From positions 1 to 5,292 of the forward strand of contig CAMIXP010000091.1 of the NCBI GenBank assembly GCA_946402785.1: 5,292 bases of DNA, written 5' to 3'. This document shows, in pieces, positions 1 through 5,292 of this stretch. Under the pieces are notes generated by a model, which worked only from the letters and a program-made list of their open reading frames with translations, was not told where the DNA came from and made no database searches. The position numbers were made by a program, and so were the translations under genes. The DNA comes from an uncultured Caryophanales bacterium (GTDB taxonomy: Bacteria > Bacillota_I > Bacilli_A > RF39 > UBA660). Numbering within the stretch: the stretch's first letter is position 1; each line of letters opens with the position of its first letter.

Positions 1-105
1 TTAATTGCTTTTCGCCAAGAATATTTAAAGATGAGAAATGAATTAGATTCTTTAAAAAATAATATTAAATTATTAGATGAAACACTTAAAAATATATATA
101 TTATT
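1..105 (+). other. Opposite-strand coding fragment (coiled coil) abutting the WXG-like gene
   Basis: Reading from base 1 in the plus direction gives about 34 residues of charged, amphipathic sequence. Hydrophobic residues occupy nine consecutive heptad a/d positions: F4, Y8, M11, L15, L18, I22, L25, L29 and I32, with strict 4-3 spacing. Codons are A/T-ending like the rest of the window. Beyond about position 105 the same frame is only the antisense of the minus-strand WXG-like gene, ending at a stop at 226-228. I infer that 1 to about 100 is the interior of a real plus-strand gene entering from the left, cut off by a junction. There is no visible start and no recognisable family. Small coiled-coil proteins are common near type VII secretion loci, but that is context only. 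The alternative is that it is non-coding and the heptad pattern is chance. Confidence 0.45.
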
Positions 106-683
106 TTAGAACCTGATACATCAATGATTGCTTTATATTTCTTAGAACCTTCAATAAATTCTTCGAAAGCACTTTCTGCATTATCTCTACCAGTACCCAT
201 TTGCCAGTTACTCATAATATTACTGTAATAACGATTAACTTCTGCAGAGAATTCATCATACATATTATTAACCGTATCAAGTAATGTTTTTCCTTGATTA
301 GCATCAGCTGTAATATTAATCGTATCTCTATCATCTACATAAGCTTCTAACATTGGTTTAGCATCCCCTACTGTTACAGGTTCTAATGCTTGTAAACCAG
401 CTCTATTCGCATTTTGAATTTCACGATATTTAGAAGCTACATAAGAAGAATCGCGAGATAATCCTGCTAAAGCATTACGTACTTTAACCATAGCATTATG
501 TACATCAATAACATGATTGATTTGTACAGCTGCATCTACTCCTTCCCAACAATTCTTCAAAGTCTCTGTTGCTTTTGTTAAATCTTCAATAATTGTATCT
601 GCTTTATTACATACAACGTCATTATATAATGCTACTGCATCATCATATAAAAGTTGTACGTCATTTACTCTATGATCCATCAT
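1..683 (-). CDS. Tandem WXG100-like protein, probable type VII secretion substrate, C-terminus disrupted or off the edge
   Basis: The frame starts at ATG 683 (or the adjacent ATG at 680), behind an AGGAGGG ribosome binding site, and stays open for 227 codons to the left edge. The protein is mostly helical and looks like two WXG100 units in tandem. Unit one has a helix over about residues 8-44, a W46-E47-G48 turn and a second helix to about 100. Unit two has W160-Q-M-G163 followed by an A-E-S-A-F-E-E-F helix. A single W-x-G turn near residue 45 between two helices is the WXG100/ESAT-6 hallmark. Two units in one chain also resembles the size of an LXG-type targeting domain. No signal peptide, membrane segment or YxxxD/E secretion motif is visible; that motif would lie in the missing part. 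From about residue 194 (position 104 and left) the sequence becomes hydrophobic low-complexity and is probably not native. No family is identified with certainty; the WXG assignment rests on motif and helix spacing. Confidence 0.6.
   Translation of the reverse strand, partial: MMDHRVNDVQLLYDDAVALYNDVVCNKADTIIEDLTKATETLKNCWEGVDAAVQINHVIDVHNAMVKVRNALAGLSRDSSYVASKYREIQNANRAGLQALEPVTVGDAKPMLEAYVDDRDTINITADANQGKTLLDTVNNMYDEFSAEVNRYYSNIMSNWQMGTGRDNAESAFEEFIEGSKKYKAIIDVSGSKIIYIFLSVSSNNLILFFKESNSFLIFKYSWRKAI
91..102. repeat. 12-bp AT-only perfect palindrome at the coding switch point
   Basis: The bases at 91-102 (AATATATATATT) read the same on both strands. They lie where the plausible coding strand changes from plus (left) to minus (right). 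Short AT palindromes are frequent in such AT-rich DNA, so significance is uncertain. It could be a breakpoint, a recombination crossover, or a place where an assembler joined unrelated reads. Confidence 0.4.
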
Positions 684-688
684 AATAT

Positions 689-695
689 CCCTCCT
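689..695 (-). promoter_or_regulatory. Strong Shine-Dalgarno of the WXG-like gene
   Basis: The minus strand reads AGGAGGG here. The AGGAGG core ends 6 bases before the ATG at 683 and 9 bases before the ATG at 680, so either of the two consecutive Met codons could be the start. The strength of the site suggests a well-translated gene and supports the minus-strand reading of 1-683. Confidence 0.8.
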
Positions 696-705
696 ACCAT
701 TTGAT

Positions 706-741
706 TAAATCATATAATCTTACATTTATAATCATATCATA
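706..741 (-). promoter_or_regulatory. Candidate promoter region of the WXG-like gene with an 8-bp direct repeat
   Basis: The 63-base spacer between the upstream stop codon and the ribosome binding site must hold the promoter if the upstream terminator works. On the minus strand TATGAT, one mismatch from the -10 consensus, occurs at 709-714, 731-736 and 736-741. The copy at 709-714 would put the transcription start about 10 bases before the ribosome binding site. No good -35 box lies at 16-18 bases from any copy. The octamer ATATGATT occurs twice, at 708-715 and 730-737, with 22-base periodicity (about two helix turns). It could be an operator or activator site, or simple AT-rich redundancy. 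Confidence 0.3.
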
Positions 742-745
742 GTTT

Positions 746-775
746 AAAAAAAAAGACATCATTTGATGTCTTTTT
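746..775 (-). terminator. Rho-independent terminator of the addB-addA-GNAT operon
   Basis: An 11-bp perfect stem (765-775 pairs with 750-760) closes a 4-base loop at 761-764. On the minus strand it runs into a T tract whose templating A run is at 746-754. The stem is GACATC/GATGTC plus flanking A:T pairs. The hairpin includes the final K-D-I-K codons and TGA stop of the acetyltransferase, so gene end and terminator are fused. It separates the operon from the WXG-like gene at 683. On the plus strand only five T follow, and no supported plus gene ends here. Confidence 0.88.
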
Positions 776-1268
776 GATAAATATTTCGAACTCCTCTTGT
801 AAACTCTTTTGTTTGGTGATAATGAAACCCATGTTTTTCCATATTACGAATACAAAAGGTATTATCAGGATGAACAGTAGATACTGCATACTGATAACCC
901 ATTTTCTTACTCAATTCATCCATCTTTTGAAGGATAAATAATTGTAAACCATTACCTCTTGCTTCTGCTAAAACTCCTTCTGGTCCATAATCCATAGTTT
1001 TTTCATAAGGAAGTTCTAACTCAAACTTATGAATATCCTTCTCTCTCGCAGGTATAATGAGAGAGGATCCTACGACCATACCATGATATTTGAAAAAGAA
1101 TAGACGACTGCCAAGGTTTAGTAAAGAACTTAAATCGTCTTTACTAAAATCACCTAACCATTCAGGATGTTCCATGGTAGATTTAACTTGATTTATAAAT
1201 TTTAAATACTCATCAATATCTTTTTCTTCTAAAGAAAGAATTTCTATTTCTTTTAAATTAATCTTCAT
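759..1268 (-). CDS. GNAT-family N-acetyltransferase
   Basis: This 169-residue protein has the size and motifs of a single-domain GNAT enzyme, which moves an acetyl group from acetyl-CoA to an amine. The substrate cannot be told from sequence. Beta strands 2-3 are seen as L-F-F-F-K-Y-H-G-M-V-V-G-S-S around residues 56-69. The acetyl-CoA pyrophosphate loop (motif A) is the A-R-G-N-G-L stretch at 103-108, followed by a helix (109-123). Motif B is T-V-H-P-D-N at 131-136 with I-R-N-M-E-K-H-G-F at 140-148, typical of the GNAT C-terminal half. There is no signal peptide, so it is cytosolic. The ATG at 1268 overlaps the end of addA by 11 bases. An AGAGAGG site at 1275-1281 lies 6 bases upstream, so translation is probably coupled to addA. 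It is the last gene of the operon. A role in DNA repair is not implied by sequence; co-transcription is the only link. Confidence 0.88.
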   Translation of the reverse strand: MKINLKEIEILSLEEKDIDEYLKFINQVKSTMEHPEWLGDFSKDDLSSLLNLGSRLFFFKYHGMVVGSSLIIPAREKDIHKFELELPYEKTMDYGPEGVLAEARGNGLQLFILQKMDELSKKMGYQYAVSTVHPDNTFCIRNMEKHGFHYHQTKEFTRGVRNIYQKDIK

Positions 1269-4200
1269 AAGGAACCTCTCTTACTTTCTCATCCATAATG
1301 GAATATAAGAAACAATCTACTTCTTTATTCGTTTTATGCTGGATATAACTTCTATATCCATTTAATTGTTTTTTATAAGCTTCATCATCGATATTCTTTA
1401 ACTTATAGTCAACAATCACCATTTTGTCACCTTGGTCAATTAATAAGTCAATAATACCATGATTCATTGTATTCTCTTCTAAATAATAGAATTCATATTC
1501 TTTATACATTTCACATGTGATTTTATCTTTCATAAAATCACTTGAAAGAAAGTTATGAATTTTATTCTTGATAAAAGAATTAGAAATAGAATCCAAAAGA
1601 ACTGGATTTTGGAAATCTAAATTCTCTAAGATTTCATGAACTTCTGTACCAAACTTCATAACACTAACTTCTTCTTTTGTTGGAATATGAAGTGATTCTT
1701 TCGAATAATGAGAATCTACAATTTCTTTTGGTGTAATAGAAAGTTCTTTGATTGGTAGATCTTTCTTCTTTTTAAAATCAAGTACTTGTATCTTACTCGT
1801 TCTTAAATAGTCTTTATTTGCCTCTACTTCTCTATTTTCTATAAAAGGTAGAAGAATACTCGTAAGACTCTTTAATACATGATAGAAAGAGTTATAGTGT
1901 AGTCTAATATAATCAGGTACAGTACTTAGTACTTCTATTTCTTCTTCTAACTCTGGTACAACAAAAATCATTTGTTCTTTTGCACGAGTAGTCGCAACAT
2001 AAAATAATCTTATCTTTTCAGATATTTCTTCTTCTCTAACTCTTGATTTTAATAAAGTCTTAAGAATGGTATCTTTATAAGATTCATTTACCTTTGGTAG
2101 AATTAATCCATATTGATTATCAAAAAGAATTCTTTCTTTTAACTCACTAAAGTTAAAAGCTGAAGTATATCCAGAAAAATAACAAACAGGAAATTCTAGC
2201 CCTTTAGACTTATGAATCGTCATAATACGACAACTATTACTACTCTTTTCTTGTTGATTATAAGTAAGATCTAAATCACTATTAAATACCGTTTCTAAGT
2301 ATTCTACAAAGTCATATACCGTTTTACCTAAGCTTTCATAAGACTTGGCTAAGTTATAGAAGAATTCTTCTCTTACTCTCTTAGAATGAATATTCGTTGT
2401 CTTTAAAATCTTAGAATCATATTCCGTTTTCTTGAATATTTCTCTAACAAGTTCACTGATATTTACTTGATCTACTAAATTACTTAGTTCGAGTAAATTT
2501 TGATATAGTTTTGTATCTTGATAATTCTTATGAATAAAGATTTCATAGATTTCTTCATCTGAAAGTTGGTATAAGAAACTTCTACTTAAGGATATAAAAC
2601 TATATTCAAAAGCAGAACCAAAATCTTCCTCTTTAATACATAAAATCATCTTTAAAATATTTTTAAAAATAGATGAGTCATAATCATTTCCTAAAGATTC
2701 ATCTTTTTGAATTTGAAGAGGTATTTGTAAATACTCAAATACTTTTCGATATAAATCAAAATTGGTACTTCTATCGATTAATATTACAAAGTCTTTATAA
2801 GTACATGGTCTTAATTCTTTTTTCTCTTTATCAAAAACCATAAATGGTTTTTGAATCTTAGATAAAATATCATTTCCAATCATAAAAGCTTCTTCTTCGG
2901 CTTTCGATACATCTTTTAATTCTTTGGCATTATAAGTAAGTACTTGCATATGATAGTTTTGATCCGTTTTACCCGTTGTGTTATAGATTTCATTTCCAAA
3001 TACCATTTGATGAGATTTTGGATAATCGGCTCCTCCAATTCTCTCATCCATAATGGGATTGAATAAGAAGTTGATGTCATCAAGTACTTCACTTCTGCTT
3101 CTAAAGTTCTTTAATAAATCAATCTTAATGCCACCCTTTTCTTCTTGATACAAGTTATATTTTTCTCTAAATAAATCAGGGTTCGCATTACGAAAGCGAT
3201 AAATTGATTGTTTAATATCCCCTACCATATAAACATTATGATGAGAGATTAAAGAAATAAATTTCTCTTGAATATCAGAAGTATCTTGATATTCATCCAC
3301 TAAGATCTCAGAGAAAGAATTCTTTAATTCTTCTTGAATATCCGGATTTTCTTCTACAACCTGAATTGCCATTCTCGCAATATCTTGGAAATTATAAATA
3401 TGATTCTCTCGTTTATATTCTTCTAACTGTTTATCAAACTCTTGTAAGATTTCAAAAATGATTTTTTGATTACTATGAGTAGATTCTAAATCACTCTTAA
3501 TTTCTTCTAAAGAATCATAGATTAAATAATTCTCTTTAAACTCTTTAATAGAAGATACAATTTGTTCTTTTAAAACCTTCCCCGCATCTTCTGTACCTTT
3601 TGGTACAGAAATACTCTTATAATCCATAGAAGATACAAATTGATCATATGTCGTTGCATTTAAAAATGCATGATAATTATCTTCTAGTTTATTGATAAAC
3701 TCTTGATCAAAGTAGTTTCCTAACTCTAAGAATAATTCTTTCACAACCTTTTGTTTTTCAAGTAAAAAGTCCATATATTCTTGAAGAAAGGATTCTTCTT
3801 TAGAAGAATTAAAGATTTCAAAGTAATGGTTAATAAAATCACTTTTATCGTATTTTAATTCGATTTTAGAATATACATTTAAAATACTATCTTTTAATTC
3901 TTTATCATCTTTTAAACAAAAGTCGTTGATAAGTTGTAAGAACTCTTTTGTAGGTTTTTCATAATAAGAATCAAAGATAGAATCAAGTATTTCTTGTTTC
4001 TTTAAACGAACTAATACTTCATCTGTTATTTCAACATCTTTCGGAATATTTAAAGAAATATGATACTTTTTAACCATCGATAAAGCAAAAGAGTCAAACG
4101 TAGTAATATAACTACCATCTACTAAGTTTGCTTCTTCTTCAAGTCCTGGAGTACTTTGTAGAGCTTTACGAATTCTGTCTTTCATCTCAGCTGCCGCAGC

Positions 4201-4368
4201 ATTCGTAAATGTTAAGACAAGTAACTGAGAAATAGAAGTTCCATCTAACACTTTTCTTTTAACTCTTTCTGTTAAGACTGCTGTCTTTCCAGAACCAGCT
4301 CCTGCACTTACTAAAATATTATTTCCTTCTAGGTCAATTGCTTGTTGTTGTTCTTTTGTCCATGCCAT
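1258..4368 (-). CDS. addA: AddA, ATP-dependent helicase/nuclease subunit A
   Basis: AddA is the UvrD-like (SF1A) 3'-5' helicase and one of the two nucleases of AddAB, which resects double-strand breaks up to Chi and prepares the 3' strand for RecA. All helicase motifs are readable: Walker A A-G-A-G-S-G-K-T at 22-29, motif Ia T-F-T-N-A-A-A-A-E-M at 53-62, Walker B D-E-Y-Q-D at 358-362, motif III G-D-I-K-Q-S-I-Y-R-F at 383-392, motif IV N-F-R-S-R at 421-425, motif V H-K-S-K-G-L-E-F at 719-726, and motif VI Y-V-A-T-T-R with R795. The C-terminal PD-(D/E)xK nuclease is intact, with H911, G-I-I-D974, V-D987-Y-K989 and Q1001-x3-Y1005. At 1036 residues it is about 200 shorter than B. subtilis AddA, with losses presumably in accessory or linker parts since no motif is missing. 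The ATG at 4368 is fixed by the motif-adjacent N-terminus and a near-perfect ribosome binding site. It overlaps addB by one base. The nuclease domain excludes PcrA/UvrD. Confidence 0.97.
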   Translation of the reverse strand: MAWTKEQQQAIDLEGNNILVSAGAGSGKTAVLTERVKRKVLDGTSISQLLVLTFTNAAAAEMKDRIRKALQSTPGLEEEANLVDGSYITTFDSFALSMVKKYHISLNIPKDVEITDEVLVRLKKQEILDSIFDSYYEKPTKEFLQLINDFCLKDDKELKDSILNVYSKIELKYDKSDFINHYFEIFNSSKEESFLQEYMDFLLEKQKVVKELFLELGNYFDQEFINKLEDNYHAFLNATTYDQFVSSMDYKSISVPKGTEDAGKVLKEQIVSSIKEFKENYLIYDSLEEIKSDLESTHSNQKIIFEILQEFDKQLEEYKRENHIYNFQDIARMAIQVVEENPDIQEELKNSFSEILVDEYQDTSDIQEKFISLISHHNVYMVGDIKQSIYRFRNANPDLFREKYNLYQEEKGGIKIDLLKNFRSRSEVLDDINFLFNPIMDERIGGADYPKSHQMVFGNEIYNTTGKTDQNYHMQVLTYNAKELKDVSKAEEEAFMIGNDILSKIQKPFMVFDKEKKELRPCTYKDFVILIDRSTNFDLYRKVFEYLQIPLQIQKDESLGNDYDSSIFKNILKMILCIKEEDFGSAFEYSFISLSRSFLYQLSDEEIYEIFIHKNYQDTKLYQNLLELSNLVDQVNISELVREIFKKTEYDSKILKTTNIHSKRVREEFFYNLAKSYESLGKTVYDFVEYLETVFNSDLDLTYNQQEKSSNSCRIMTIHKSKGLEFPVCYFSGYTSAFNFSELKERILFDNQYGLILPKVNESYKDTILKTLLKSRVREEEISEKIRLFYVATTRAKEQMIFVVPELEEEIEVLSTVPDYIRLHYNSFYHVLKSLTSILLPFIENREVEANKDYLRTSKIQVLDFKKKKDLPIKELSITPKEIVDSHYSKESLHIPTKEEVSVMKFGTEVHEILENLDFQNPVLLDSISNSFIKNKIHNFLSSDFMKDKITCEMYKEYEFYYLEENTMNHGIIDLLIDQGDKMVIVDYKLKNIDDEAYKKQLNGYRSYIQHKTNKEVDCFLYSIMDEKVREVPYED

Positions 4369-5292
4369 TACTCCTCACCTCCTAGAAAAGAAAAATCTTC
4401 TACTTTATCTAAATATGTGATATCTTGATCACTCATATAACACATATCATGAAATTCACAGTACTTACAGCTAACATTTTCTTTATTATAAACTTTTGGA
4501 TTAATAGGAAACTTCGCATGTAAGATATCATCCGTTGTCTCTTGAATAATTTTATCGGTATATTTGGTAATCTTATAGATATCTTCATCACTTAATACTT
4601 TACTATAACGATCAAACTTATCATTATATTTCATACTCTTAATATATTCACTATCTTTATAGGTACAATCAAACTTTTCCAGTAACTCTGTATTGTCAGT
4701 AGAATAACCCTTTAATTTATATTGATCTTTTTGATCTTTTTCTAAATCTTTACTCCATGTAGGATAACTGAATAAAATATTTTGATAATAAATTCCAGTA
4801 AAAATTGGACTATCAAAGAGATTCGATTTTTGAATTAAATATAAATAAATCGGTAACTGCATATGTAACCCATATTTCATAGGTTCAATATGGGTATCAA
4901 TCGTACCTGTCTTATAGTCTACTATACTAAAGTAAGTATCACTGATATTTTGTAGAGTCATAATCTTGTCGACATATCCAATAAACTCTACCAAAATATC
5001 ATCTCTTACCTTTACTTTTAAAAGTTTCTCATAATACTCTTGGTTGAATGTTGTATAAGTTTGTTGTTTTTTTAATACGTTTAATAATTCATCTAAGTCT
5101 TTTCGAATACGGACTAAAAGTACCGTATCTTTTAAACTTAAATCTTTTTCTTCTAAATAGTTATCCCAAGCTTTATCCAAATCAAATCCAGGATTTTTAT
5201 ATAAAGATAAAATCTCATGATATAAAGAACCGACTAAGGCCGCAAAAGTTTGCTCATAAGAACCTAGTTTTAAAACATTATTAATGTAATAT
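4368..5292 (-). CDS. addB: AddB, ATP-dependent nuclease subunit B (C-terminal part; 5' end outside window)
   Basis: This is the C-terminal nuclease region of AddB, partner of AddA. The frame is open from the right edge (first whole codon at 5291) and gives 307 residues; the full family protein is over 1000. Visible residue 1 begins Y-Y-I-N-N-V-L-K-L, which in AddB directly follows the first iron-sulfur cysteine, expected a few residues outside the window. The nuclease centre comprises H25 (L-Y-H-E-I-L), G-Y-V-D108-K, V-D125-Y-K127-T-G and the Q-L-P-I-Y-L-Y helix after it. The C-terminal C275-x2-C278-x5-C284 matches the three clustered ligands of the AddB 4Fe-4S staple that holds the domain together. 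Both the nuclease and the cluster therefore look functional. The stop TAA shares its last A with the ATG of addA (TAATG), the usual addB-addA order and coupling. The inactive helicase-like N-terminal domain that reads Chi is not in view. Confidence 0.95.
   Translation of the reverse strand, partial: YYINNVLKLGSYEQTFAALVGSLYHEILSLYKNPGFDLDKAWDNYLEEKDLSLKDTVLLVRIRKDLDELLNVLKKQQTYTTFNQEYYEKLLKVKVRDDILVEFIGYVDKIMTLQNISDTYFSIVDYKTGTIDTHIEPMKYGLHMQLPIYLYLIQKSNLFDSPIFTGIYYQNILFSYPTWSKDLEKDQKDQYKLKGYSTDNTELLEKFDCTYKDSEYIKSMKYNDKFDRYSKVLSDEDIYKITKYTDKIIQETTDDILHAKFPINPKVYNKENVSCKYCEFHDMCYMSDQDITYLDKVEDFSFLGGEE
4375..4383 (-). promoter_or_regulatory. Near-perfect Shine-Dalgarno of addA inside the end of addB
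   Basis: The minus strand reads AGGAGGTGA, complementary to the 3' end of 16S rRNA over nine bases, and ends 6 bases before the addA ATG at 4368. It lies within the last codons of addB (L-G-G-E-E). This fixes the addA start and shows that addA can be initiated strongly in its own right as well as by coupling at the TAATG overlap. Confidence 0.85.

Noticed and set aside
3..104. Minus-frame residues 194-227 as a membrane anchor of the WXG-like protein
   Set aside because: The stretch is hydrophobic-rich but broken by S, N, K and E residues with no continuous 18-20 residue apolar segment. The plus strand of the same DNA encodes a far more convincing coiled coil.
31..228. Plus-strand 65-codon frame as a single small gene
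   Set aside because: Only its first part (to about 100) looks like coding sequence. The remainder is the antisense of the WXG-like gene, and there is no ribosome binding site before the ATG at 31. The plus frame is also open upstream to base 1, so 31 is unlikely to be a start.
713..732. Two perfect TATAAT hexamers on the plus strand (713-718, 727-732)
   Set aside because: No -35 box is suitably spaced, and no plus-strand gene follows; downstream is the 3' end of a minus-strand operon.
1258..4368. Possibility that the large helicase is PcrA/UvrD
   Set aside because: It carries a C-terminal PD-(D/E)xK nuclease (D974, D987, K989) and follows addB, so it is AddA.
4368..5180. A separate 270-residue protein starting at TTG 5180
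   Set aside because: The same frame is open through to the right edge, and the upstream residues include the conserved L-Y-H-E-I-L and Y-Y-I-N-N-V-L-K-L parts of AddB. The TTG is therefore an internal leucine.
5048..5284. Plus-strand 78-codon open frame
   Set aside because: It lies wholly opposite addB, which shows clear nuclease residues here. The translated product is hydrophobic antisense sequence with no ribosome binding site.

Overview
The window is strongly AT-rich and comes from a low-GC Gram-positive bacterium (Bacillota). The evidence is near-consensus Shine-Dalgarno sequences, codons ending in A or T, an AddAB-type recombination nuclease instead of RecBCD, and a WXG100-like (type VII secretion) protein. 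A gut Erysipelotrichia-like host is a guess from the compact AddA and overall style. It is not shown by any marker gene.

All well-supported genes lie on the minus strand and read right to left. From the right edge (5292) to 759 is one tight operon. It holds the C-terminal 307 residues of AddB (nuclease plus iron-sulfur cluster, running off the edge), a complete AddA helicase-nuclease of 1036 residues, and a 169-residue GNAT acetyltransferase. addB and addA overlap by one base (TAATG). addA and the acetyltransferase overlap by 11 bases. The operon ends in an intrinsic terminator whose stem contains the last codons and the stop of the acetyltransferase. AddA and AddB together would process double-strand DNA ends for RecA loading. 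All helicase motifs of AddA, both nuclease centres, and three of the four expected AddB cluster cysteines can be read. The fourth should lie just beyond the edge.

A separate minus-strand gene begins at 683, behind a short AT-rich spacer and a strong ribosome binding site. It encodes a helical protein with two tandem WXG100-like halves (W-E-G at residues 46-48, W-Q-M-G at 160-163). Its sensible sequence stops near residue 193 (about position 105).

The oddest feature is the left edge, 1 to about 105. The minus frame stays open there but gives implausible hydrophobic sequence. The plus strand instead encodes an almost perfect heptad coiled coil that turns into antisense nonsense at the same place. 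This looks like a rearrangement junction: an inversion end point, a recombined type VII effector locus, or an assembly chimera. An AT-only palindrome lies at the switch. This junction and the tandem WXG protein are the parts of the window most worth following. The addAB operon itself is ordinary housekeeping.
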